15,000 nucleotides of DNA. It comes from Theodoxus fluviatilis (taxonomy: Eukaryota > Mollusca > Gastropoda > Cycloneritida > Neritidae). The notes beneath the pieces were generated by a model, which was not told where the DNA came from, ran no database searches, and saw nothing but the letters and a program-made list of their open reading frames with translations. The position numbers and the translations under genes are program-made. The stretch's first letter is position 1. Each line of letters opens with the position of its first letter. Location of the stretch: assembly GCA_034096865.1 (NCBI GenBank), contig JAWQFJ010028945.1, positions 22,501-37,500 of the forward strand, in the 5' to 3' direction. Below are positions 8,101 through 15,000 of this stretch, one piece after another.

Positions 8101-8335
8101 TGTGAAACAGGAGTGTAGTCTGCTTGTAAACTGTAAACTGTGAACTTGGTCCCAGAGATGTCATTGTCTCTGTGATAGAGGTCCTTCATCTGAAACGCCG
8201 CATGCGGCTGACGAGAAGTTTTCCCCCTCCCTGTTAAAATATCATGCTTCGAAACTGATTAGTGTGTCCTCCCGTGCATGTCGACGCGTTTTCCCTCTCA
8301 TTCCCCACTGTCATACACCCTCGGGGCAATCCATT
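8101..8335. other. Unique spacer, no gene seen
   Basis: Mixed-composition sequence with no recognised feature. It grades into the C-rich tract that follows. Confidence 0.35.
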
Positions 8336-8515
8336 TCTCTCCAGCTCCCCCCTCCCCCCGACTCCTACCCCTACACCCCACTATACCCACCCGCCCACTT
8401 CCATCCCACCCTATCCCCACCACACCTTTCCCCACCGAGATTCACTCCACCCCCACCCCCACCCTTCCAAGCCTTATCCATCTCTTCATTCACCTCATCC
8501 CTTTCTCTTCGTTTG
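8336..8515. repeat. C-rich polypyrimidine tract
   Basis: Plus-strand CCCC(A/T)CCC-rich sequence similar in style to 1954-2640. All three forward frames are open but proline/serine-biased, so no coding call is made. Confidence 0.7.
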
Positions 8516-8608
8516 GCCTCTCCTTCGTATGCAATGCTTTGAGGGAAAACGAGCATCTCGGTGTACAAATGGCGACGTGAGGTAGAGAATTTATCGATGC
8601 CGTGCTGT

Positions 8609-8651
8609 GGCTTGGCGTGGTGTGGTGTGGTGTGGTGTGGTGCGGCTTGGC
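8609..8651. repeat. GTGGT pentanucleotide repeat inside a GGCTTGGC direct repeat
   Basis: Five GTGGT units (8617-8641) are bracketed by identical GGCTTGGC words at 8609-8616 and 8644-8651. Confidence 0.88.
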
Positions 8652-9170
8652 ATGCCAATCATGGCGAATCTGTCTGACAGGCGACCACTCAGCCTTGAAG
8701 TTCGGTCACGACATTTTGCGGTGCCTCGAGCCATGGTGTTCTGTCACCTCGATGGCCAAGTGGAGAGAACCTTTTGAAGACGAGTTCTGCAGCGCCCGCA
8801 GCCGCCGCGTGTCAGTGGGACCCAATGAACATAAAGCAATGCCCATCATGGCCATGGAGTTGGAATAAGAGCACGCGGCAGTCTGCGCTTGTGGGAAGCC
8901 TGCTTCTGAGGAAGTGTGATGTGACCCTCATTGTCGTTTATGACCTCAGAAGGACAGACCTGTATTTGAACAAACTGCTCAGAACGCGTAAAGCTATTGA
9001 GAGTGCGCTTGCCCAGAAATGAACACCTTTCTACTATATCTCGGTTGCAGAGAAAGTTGTCTACCGTCGCCGTTTTCTTTGCGCTTTCACTTGAGAATCG
9101 TCGTGCTGTCAATGGGATGTTTGATTTTTTCGATCGCTGGCCCTCCTCTCCACGAATTAGATAGTACATG
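8652..9170. other. Unique, slightly GC-richer region, no gene recognised
   Basis: A 38-codon frame from ATG 8661 (start MANLSDRRPL) and a longer overlapping frame through 8868 are present. Neither resembles a family I know. The segment around 8790-8812 is GC-rich (GCAGCGCCCGCAGCCGCCGCG). An unrecognised exon is possible but unsupported. Confidence 0.3.
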
Positions 9171-9340
9171 TGTGCTTCTGTTTTTCTTTTATGAGTTGTC
9201 TTTCTGTGCTTCTGTTTATCCTTTACGACGTATCTCTCTGTGCTTCTGTTTATCATTTACGACGTATCTCTCCGTGCTTCTGTTTATCCTTTATGAGTTA
9301 TCTCACTGTGCTCCTGTTTATCCTTTATTAGTTTTCTGCA
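9171..9340. repeat. 34-bp tandem repeat, five copies
   Basis: The word TGTGCTTCTGTTTATC marks unit starts at 9171, 9205, 9239, 9273 and 9307, every 34 bp exactly. The first copy is diverged (TTTTTCTTTTATGAG). The middle copies carry CTTTACGACGTATCTCTC and the last ones TTATGAGTTATCTCAC or TTATTAGTTTTC. The forward frame stays open through the array (repeating YELS/CAPVYPL-like words) but has no known domain. Confidence 0.92.
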
Positions 9341-9546
9341 GAGAGAAGTGACGATCCTGCCGCATCGTTTCCCCATGCGCGCAGTAACGCGTTGCAAAGA
9401 TTTTGTTTATTTAGAAGGGGAGGCTTTTCACCATATGGAAGCCCCTTTTTTTACAACGGAAGCACGAATTATTCACCCGGTCCTTCCTTCCTTTCCTTCT
9501 CATCTTCCATTTTCCGTGTCATCTTTCTTTCTCTCCACCCCATCTT

Positions 9547-9709
<163 letters not shown>

Positions 9710-9753
9710 ATATTTTGTACTTGGAATGGGCCGGAGGCCCTCCCAATAAACTG

Positions 9754-9758
<5 letters not shown>
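9710..9758 (+). mobile_element. Possible retrotransposon 3' tail between two CT arrays
   Basis: A 49-bp unique island carries a perfect 5-bp stem GGGCC-GGA-GGCCC (9728-9740), then CCC, AATAAA (9745-9750) and CTGTTCGTT leading into CT repeats. A hairpin followed by AATAAA and a simple-repeat tail is typical of non-LTR retrotransposon 3' ends. No reverse transcriptase is visible upstream, because the preceding sequence is the other CT array. The assignment is tentative. Confidence 0.3.

Positions 9759-9816
<58 letters not shown>
9759..9816. repeat. CT microsatellite, second array
   Basis: About 29 uninterrupted TC units. Confidence 0.96.
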
Positions 9817-9818
<2 letters not shown>

Positions 9819-9962
9819 TCCCATTCTCTGCCTGTGTGCGTGTGTGTGCCTGCCAGTTTCAGTCTCTCTGCTAGCCTTATCTGTTTACCACGTTCATGAA
9901 GTCTCACTTTCCTTGACTCGGAATCTGCATTCCGAATATATACGTGCATCTGCCCTAGTTAT

Positions 9963-9977
9963 CCCCCCCCCCCCCCC
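9963..9977. repeat. Poly-C run of 15
   Basis: Uninterrupted C-run followed by pyrimidine-rich sequence to about 10018. Confidence 0.9.
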
Positions 9978-10020
9978 TCCCCATGTGTCCAATCTCTCCT
10001 TTCCTTTTCTCTGCGCCCTG

Positions 10021-11390
10021 TGGACTTGAGGTCTTAGAATAGAAGAGAGCATGTAACACATCAGAGGAACACTAGATTTTGGTTTCCTGTTCCTGGTAGC
10101 CTTACTTCACGGATGACGTGTTTATAATTCTGAAGTTTCCCATTGACTGAAAATTCATCCTACTTAAACTCTTTGACTTCTAGAAATCAATTGTGTCGTC
10201 CGGCCCGCACCAATCTTTCTACGAACTGAAACATGCATATATCGGTATGTAAGCCCTGAATATAGGAGGGTTGCTTGCATTGTCTATGCGAAGACACCCA
10301 GTGAACTCCCTCCTTTTGAATAAGTTGATCTGTTGTCAAAATGTCACCGAGACCCTGGAGAAACAAAGTAAAATGTCAAAGGGCACGGTCGCATTCTTGT
10401 TTAGTTTTTCCGGCAGACGAATTCCTTGAAAGTCGGTCATGGCAGTTTTGCACATTTGAAGTCGATGCCTCTGATAAATTGTGTTTCTTTTTTGCTTCAT
10501 ATTGCTGATGGATCAAGTCGACTTCGTTGTCTTTGCGTTTGTGATGAAACATTCTCTGCTGAGGCATGTTTTCTTACAATCAGCCTCGAATTTGTTTACC
10601 TCTATGCATCGCTCAAAAAGTCCTGACTGGCGATTTGGTTGCTGTATCTCTGAGTGTTATCGGTGCTTCGAAAGTGTGAGTTGTAAAGGAATGTAAACAC
10701 TGTTGAAAGTTCTTCCCCAACCACCCACGCATAGCTCTCTGCCAGGAAAAGTGGGCAGCTATTCGTGGCAGTTTCCACTACAGAGCCGGGATGGTCAAAC
10801 CCGCCACCCTCCGATTGATATTCAGCATGGCTGAGACTATGTTCAGAATGTCCGATTGAAAGTCCGAGTTTTTTTTACCTCCACTGAGGTCGTTAACACA
10901 TTCTCTCTACATTTCCATTTCATAAACGTCACAGCTTATCCGTCGGTGTCATTATTCTTGGGCTTGCGTGATGTAAACGTCTGCTAGTCTTTCCCAGTCC
11001 TTATAGGTCTTCCCTTCGTCCCCAAGTCTTCCTGAGAGTGGTAATATGTCATTGTATCATTAGGTCGAGTGGGAAAAAAGTTGTATTTTTTTCGCCGATC
11101 CTAAACTTTTTTCGATCGTGCAAAAAAGAAGAATACTAAGAGGGGAAAGAAATCGATGGTACACAACAAAGTGTGTACTGTCCTATCTACCCTGCCTTAT
11201 GAGCACTCGGGGAATCCACTATTTAAACTTCTTTAAAATAGTTTTTTTCAGCGAAAGAGAAATTGTAGTTTTTTTTTCAATCTGGCTTCTTCTATATTAA
11301 AAAAAAAATTCAGAAACCAGTTCATGCCGACCTATTGGCCCTATTTTTTCTGGCCATGTTATCGTAACCAAAACTATTTTCCTCTAGGCC
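10021..11390. other. AT-leaning unique region without a recognised gene
   Basis: About 1.4 kb without tandem repeats, with several T/A homopolymers around 11070-11310. Short frames at 10376-10696 on both strands have no recognised motif. A TTAA-anchored word that could be a piggyBac-type left end lies at 10893 and is listed separately. Confidence 0.45.
10893..10911. other. Candidate left terminus of a piggyBac-type element
   Basis: TTAACACATTCTCTCTACA resembles the inverted form of the right-end candidate at 12610 (TTAACTCTTTCCTTACG) over roughly the first dozen bases if one short gap is allowed. If both are real, the element would span 10893-12610. The match is short and gapped, so this is weak. 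Confidence 0.2.
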
Positions 11391-11726
11391 TTATGAAAAA
11401 AGTTTCTTGGTCAGAGCCAGATACTCAGCGATGGACAGACAGAACAAGTCTGGGACCTCAGGCGATTCATGTTTGATGAAATTTCTCATGCCATGCATAA
11501 AGCGTCTGATGGGTGGAAGGTCGAAGTTGACTTTCCCTGAGTTGACGGCATTATTATGTAGCACAGTTTTCTTGCGTTGTCTCCACCAGTCTTGCATTTT
11601 CATTTTCATCATTCTAGACGCTTCCTCCATTCCCATATCTGATCTTTCACCTTGTAGCGCCATTTCCATCCCTCCTCGCCCTCTCCCCCACCCTCTGCAC
11701 CCACTCCCCACCCCACCCTTTGTCAT
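11391..11726 (-). other. Open minus-strand frame of 111 codons, unrecognised
   Basis: The C-terminal two-thirds of this frame has mixed, protein-like composition (for example PPIRRFMHGMRNFIKHESPEVPDLF). The N-terminal part is glycine-rich because it is antisense to a C-rich tract at about 11640-11725. An overlapping plus-strand frame of 110 codons (11407-11739) is equally open. I recognise no family in either and cannot say whether one is an exon. It is recorded as an unexplained open region. Confidence 0.2.
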
Positions 11727-12141
11727 AGTTATTTACTAATCCTGCCAGTCAGTGTACAGCATGATGAATATTCCAGTGCTGTTATCGATTGGGTTATCTC
11801 ATAACTTGTTGCGTTGTCCTTGGGGGATAGCGCCCTATTAAGTTTTGTGCCTGAATAACTTCCTCCAAGTCGCAGCAGATGGAGAAGGAATAAGTCAATT
11901 GAAAGTATAATGTGATTGCGTTTGAGGCGGATATTTACCGAGCCATGGTTTATGTGGGACTTGAATAATGCAAGCTGCTGAGATAGAGGATCGTCTGGGG
12001 TGCCTTATGAATTATCACACTGCATGCAACTTCTTTTGTAACATAATCCTCGACAGCCAGCCTCGACTGTAGCAATATACAGTAGATAGATGCCTCAACA
12101 AATTGATTCCTTTCCTGAATCGCAGAGAAATATAGTGGTTT
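11727..12141. other. Unique region preceding the piggyBac fragment
   Basis: No recognisable transposase sequence in any plus frame. Stop codons interrupt the frame that continues the downstream piggyBac fragment (TAG at 12133). The first catalytic aspartate motif of piggyBac transposases is not found here. Confidence 0.4.
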
Positions 12142-12486
12142 ATGAACAGAGATGACTCCATGCTCTATGTGGCGTTCAGAGACAAGAAAGCCAAGAAGCC
12201 TGTCCTCGTGGTCTCCACTGATGCAGAGGTCAGCACAACTGTAAAAGATGTCCACAAGCCAACGATGATTCACATCTACACTCAGAACATGAATGGCTGT
12301 GACATGATGGACCAAAAAGTGACATACTACAGCTCCTTTGACAGGAAAACCATCAAGTGGTGGATTTGTTTTTTCTTTTGGCTGCTTGAAATCACCTCGA
12401 ATGTAAACATATCAAAAACCGCGTTCAAACTGAACAAAAACAAAGCCTACTGGCGAAATGCGCTTAATATTCACGAAGCTAGCTAG
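12142..12486 (+). pseudogene. piggyBac-type transposase, C-terminal fragment
   Basis: A 114-codon open frame carries the hallmark C-terminal block of piggyBac-family transposases (DDE_Tnp_1_7). FRDKKAKKPVLVVST (residues 12-26) corresponds to the family's DKR.V..LST strand. NMNGCDMMDQ (49-58) corresponds to the N.GGVD..DQ motif holding the last catalytic aspartate (D54 here), and DRKTIKWW..FFFWLLE follows at 67-83. Family proteins are around 550-600 residues, so about 80% is missing, including the first two catalytic aspartates and any clear cysteine-rich C-terminal domain. An in-frame TAG at 12133-12135 lies just upstream, after LNRREI, which itself resembles the family's L..GE. word; homology may therefore extend slightly beyond the ATG. 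The ATG used is only the first Met of the open frame. It is very likely inactive. The family assignment is secure from the motif order. Confidence 0.85.
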
Positions 12487-12570
12487 TTACTTACAGGTCT
12501 TACTGCACTGAAGAGTTCCTGTAAAAGTTGATAGAAATGCTGTAATGACTTGGAAACAAAAAGAACCCCC

Positions 12571-12610
12571 TCGTGGCGCAGGGTGCGGCTCTTCGTAAGG
12601 AAAGAGTTAA
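12571..12610. mobile_element. Probable right end of the piggyBac-type element with TTAA
   Basis: Read inward from 12610 on the minus strand, the sequence is TTAACTCTTTCCTTACG, followed by a small inverted repeat (CGCA-CCC-TGCG). The form TTAA-C(Y)CTTT matches termini known from piggyBac-like elements, which insert at TTAA. It lies 124 bp after the transposase stop, a plausible 3' distance. It is inferred, since no exact left copy was found. Confidence 0.45.
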
Positions 12611-12863
12611 TTCGTAAACTTTGCAGAAAAAGTCGTTACATGTTTACAGTGACGCAGATATCAGGAAAACGTATATATGACTTAGTACGCTGATATTTTT
12701 ATTCAGTGCTTTCTCGAAAAGTGTTATAATTTCTTTAGCCTAATTTCTCCTGAGCGGTCACATTTCCTGTGCAATGTGTTTACCTTTTGGCTGTGCCTTT
12801 TGGTGAGTGACTTTTTCTGTCATAATCGAATAATCGCGTTCTTCAAGTCCCACTTTAAATATG
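12611..12863. other. Spacer between the piggyBac remnant and the Tc1 element
   Basis: AT-rich unique sequence with no recognised feature. It directly borders the TA target of the Tc1 insertion. Confidence 0.4.
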
Positions 12864-12865
12864 TA

Positions 12866-12894
12866 CAGTGTTCAAAAAAAGTAGGGGATATTGA
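12866..12894 (+). repeat. Left terminal inverted repeat of the Tc1 element
   Basis: 29 bp beginning CAGTGTTCAAAAAAAG and ending GATATTGA. It is an exact reverse complement of 14379-14407. Similarity ends abruptly after the final A. Confidence 0.96.
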
Positions 12895-13172
12895 GTTTGA
12901 AGCATAAAAATCAGATGAATCTTAGAAGGCAGGAATTATTTATTGATGGTCATGGATAGCCACCCCATTGCCCTACATTTTCACACCATTGACCTAGTTC
13001 CTGGATGCTCGTGCAAAAAAGTAAATTAACGCAAGGCAGTTTGGGGTCAATGCCCCATTTTCACACAAAGGATTTCTGCGTCAAAAACACGTGCAAATCG
13101 AATAATTTGACTGTACTCACTCCTGGCAAGTGTGTTCTAGCCACACAGTCGGTCAAAACTTCAGTTGAAATC

Positions 13173-14192
13173 ATGCAGCGGCTAAGAGAAGACCAAAGAT
13201 GGGTCGGAGTCAGAATGCTACAGACCGGAAGTACGCAGGTGAACGTGGCAAGACACCTTGGTGTTTCACAGTCTGTCATCAGCAGACTGTGGAACCGTTA
13301 CCGAAATACCGGAGAAGTTGTCGACAGGCCTAGAAGTGGGCGACCAAGAATAACCATCCGTCGTCAAGACTTGATCATCACCAATCATGCTCAACGAAAC
13401 AACACCCAAAGTGCTACCCGGTTGAGACAACACCTCCAACGGGTAGCAGGGGTTCAAGTCTCCGCCCAGACCATCCGAAACCGGTTGCACGACGCTCAGG
13501 TGAGCGCCTTTAGACCGCGGATAGTGTTGCCTCTCACACCACGCCATCGCCAAGCAAGAAGCGCCTGGTGCCGCATCCACCAACGATGGACCAGGCGCCA
13601 ATGGGGTGACGTGATGTTTTCGGACGAATCGAGGTTCGAGCTGGACTTCAACGATGGCAGGGTGCGGGTTTGGAGGCATCGTGGAGACCGTTATCATCAG
13701 GACAACATGATTGCTCACCACCGCTTTGGACGGGGCAGCGTTATGGTGTGGGGTGGCATCACCAGCACTGGCAGAACGCCCCTTCATGTGTGCCAGGGCA
13801 ATGTCAATGGTGTCTACTACCGGGACAACATCATTGATCCTCTTGTTGTGCCCTTTGCACGCCGCCATGGGCTGGGATTCATCTTGCAGGACGACAATGC
13901 CCCAGCTCATCGAGCAAATGTCGTCAGGAATCACCTGCAAAGACGGCAGATCAATTCCCTGCCATGGCCATCAATGTCCCCCGACCTGTCCCCTATTGAA
14001 AACCTGTGGGGCTTTCTGGGGAGACGTGTCCGGGATGTCGTTCCAGCTCCCCACAACCTTCAGCAGCTGGCCCTTGTCCTTCAGCAGGAATAGGCTGCAA
14101 TTCCTCAAGCAACCATCAGGCAGCACATCAACAGCATGAGGAGGCGCTGCACAGCCTGTTTGACCGTTAACGGAGGCCCAACCCGTTATTAG
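13173..14192 (+). pseudogene. Tc1-type DD34E transposase with one premature TAG
   Basis: This is the enzyme that excises and reinserts the surrounding element at TA sites in the nucleus. From ATG 13173 the frame runs 306 codons to TAG at 14091-14093. Beyond the stop the same frame continues with IPQATIRQHINSMRRRC-type residues to a second TAG at 14190-14192. The full length would be 339 residues, the usual Tc1 size. Residues 18-46 and about 76-105 form the two helix-turn-helix halves of the paired-like DNA-binding domain, with the GRPR linker at 56-59. The catalytic triad is D151 (FSDES), D241 (DDNAPAH) and E276 (SPIEN), with 34 residues between the last two. WGG at 193-195 is also conserved. 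The internal stop falls in the E-W-x-x-IP context where the family normally has tryptophan, so TGG to TAG is the likely change. The frame is open upstream to an ATG at 13005, but that part lacks transposase similarity, so I take it as 5' leader. Confidence 0.93.
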
Positions 14193-14254
14193 AGACTTTC
14201 AGAACTTTTGTTATTTTTGAAATGTCACCCTGCTTTGAGGGAAAGCGTGTAAAA

Positions 14255-14266
14255 AGTCACGTGACT
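14255..14266. other. AGTCACGTGACT palindrome in the Tc1 3' region
   Basis: A 12-bp perfect palindrome between the transposase stop and the AATAAA. It shares the TCACGTGA core with two sites elsewhere in the window. Function unknown. Confidence 0.4.
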
Positions 14267-14326
14267 AATTTTGTTGTTGATTGTTGCTTTGAAAATGTTG
14301 TTAACATGCTGTTGCATCCATAATGA

Positions 14327-14332
14327 AATAAA
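14327..14332 (+). terminator. AATAAA polyadenylation signal of the transposase
   Basis: The canonical hexamer lies 135 bp after the second stop codon and just before the right inverted repeat. It is the only AATAAA between the stop and the element end. Confidence 0.6.
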
Positions 14333-14378
14333 GCAAGTCTCTGATTATAAACGGAATTTGGTTATAGTCTCATTTATA

Positions 14379-14407
14379 TCAATATCCCCTACTTTTTTTG
14401 AACACTG
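14379..14407 (-). repeat. Right terminal inverted repeat of the Tc1 element
   Basis: Exact 29-bp reverse complement of 12866-12894, ending GAACACTG next to TA. Confidence 0.96.
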
Positions 14408-14409
14408 TA

Positions 14410-14930
14410 TTTATACTATGTTTGTTTATGTGTTTACTTACATATTGAGCTTTTTAACGTGCACAAATCATACATCTTTACAAGTTTTATTAGATTGAGC
14501 ATCTTCCTGTATACACCACGCAGATGACATTTCCAGAGGTCTGTCCTGTCGATCGTGCAGGTTTCATCCCATCTACATTTCCCCTCCCATCAGCTGCCGT
14601 CCTTTGAATGCACACGGTTCTTCCCTTGGGTTTTCATATATCTAAGCACCATCTGTCGTCCCGAATGACTTAACATATTTCATGTGTAACGCTATCTGGT
14701 GGTGTTGTGCAGTTGAAACCGCTTTGTCCAAAAGTCTCAGGAAACACGAGTTATAGTTAACATTTGGAATGTTCAGCAGCCCAGCCATGCATTTGTTCCG
14801 TCCACGTGCGGTCCGCGTTTTCGAATCATCCTCCGTTGATGACAAGGGGATGTAGAAACAAACCCTTCGGTGTAGTCTACTGCTTGCAGCTGTGGAATAC
14901 ATTTGCTGACAAGACAAAAGGAAACACGCA
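14410..14930. other. Unique spacer, no gene recognised
   Basis: AT-leaning then mixed sequence. A minus-strand frame from the CA array extends to 14642 but has no recognised domain. Confidence 0.4.
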
Positions 14931-15000
14931 GACACACACACACACACACACGAAGACACACACACACACACACGAAGACACACACACACACGCAGACACA
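14931..15000. repeat. CA microsatellite with CGAAGA spacers, cut by the window edge
   Basis: CA runs are separated by CGAAGA (two copies) and CGCAGA, giving an approximate higher-order period of 20-22 bp. The array continues past the window. Confidence 0.93.

Larger units (their letters stand above)
12864..14409 (+). mobile_element. Tc1-like DNA transposon, near-complete (element 12866-14407)
   Basis: The element is 1,542 bp and flanked by the TA dinucleotides (12864-12865 and 14408-14409) expected from Tc1/mariner insertion. Its termini are perfect 29-bp inverted repeats starting CAGTGTTC. Between them are a 5' region of about 280 bp, one transposase frame on the plus strand and a 3' region with AATAAA at 14327-14332. 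Size and layout match an autonomous Tc1-type transposon. Perfect TIRs and an almost intact frame point to a recent insertion. The only visible lesion is one nonsense codon in the transposase. Confidence 0.96.

Noticed and set aside
8262..8658. Overlapping proline-rich and Gly/Glu-rich frames.
   Set aside because: All forward frames are open because of a C-rich tract; composition alone explains them.
8661..8777. 38-codon frame beginning MANLSDRRPL at an ATGGCG start.
   Set aside because: Too short, with no family match. It overlaps an equally open frame and has no promoter or splice evidence.
13005..13172. N-terminal extension of the transposase from the ATG at 13005.
   Set aside because: The 56 extra residues have no similarity to Tc1 transposases, whose N-terminus begins near the ATG at 13173 just before the DNA-binding domain.
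13266..13940. Minus-strand 224-codon frame opposite the transposase.
   Set aside because: A shadow of the Tc1 transposase coding strand, which carries all conserved motifs on the plus strand.

Overview
This looks like non-coding, repeat-dense DNA from an animal nuclear genome. I infer a marine invertebrate, possibly a mollusc, but nothing in the window proves it. Support comes from two eukaryotic cut-and-paste transposons (Tc1/mariner and piggyBac), AATAAA polyadenylation signals, very long simple repeats (AG, CT, GT, TCCA, poly-C), sparse coding potential, and no operon-like gene packing, bacterial rRNA or tRNA. I found no complete host gene.

Layout. 1-472 is a GT/G-rich minisatellite cut by the window edge. 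649-963 is a TG/CTGT tract ending in 27 consecutive C. 964-1950 is unique sequence with nothing recognised. 1954-2640 is strongly pyrimidine-rich with three C-runs, and 2786-2921 is a CTGT-to-AG compound repeat. About 3190-3960 is the most promoter-like part: two YY1-type motifs (AANATGGCGG), each overlapping a possible ATG, face each other around a perfect GTCACGTGAC palindrome. Two short hypothetical first exons are proposed there at low confidence. 4464-5192 is an 18-copy, 41-bp minisatellite. 5591-5647 is a GAC/GAT tract and 5802-5960 an uninterrupted TCCA array. 6700-8100 carries CA/CG and GT arrays. 9171-9340 is a five-copy, 34-bp tandem repeat. 9552-9816 holds two CT arrays around a small hairpin-plus-AATAAA segment that resembles a retrotransposon tail.

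The right third holds the only convincing proteins, both transposases. 12142-12486 is the C-terminal part of a piggyBac-type transposase. A plausible right terminus (GGAAAGAG next to TTAA) lies 124 bp downstream, and the 5' part of the gene is missing or unrecognisable. 12866-14407 is a nearly intact Tc1-like transposon: TA target duplication, perfect 29-bp terminal inverted repeats, and a DD34E transposase with all catalytic residues. A single in-frame TAG near the C-terminus interrupts it at a position where I expect tryptophan.

I did not find a new multi-gene system. The observations most worth checking are the facing YY1/ATG pair with its palindrome, the 41-bp minisatellite that is largely open on the minus strand, the near-intact Tc1 element, and the piggyBac remnant with its candidate termini.
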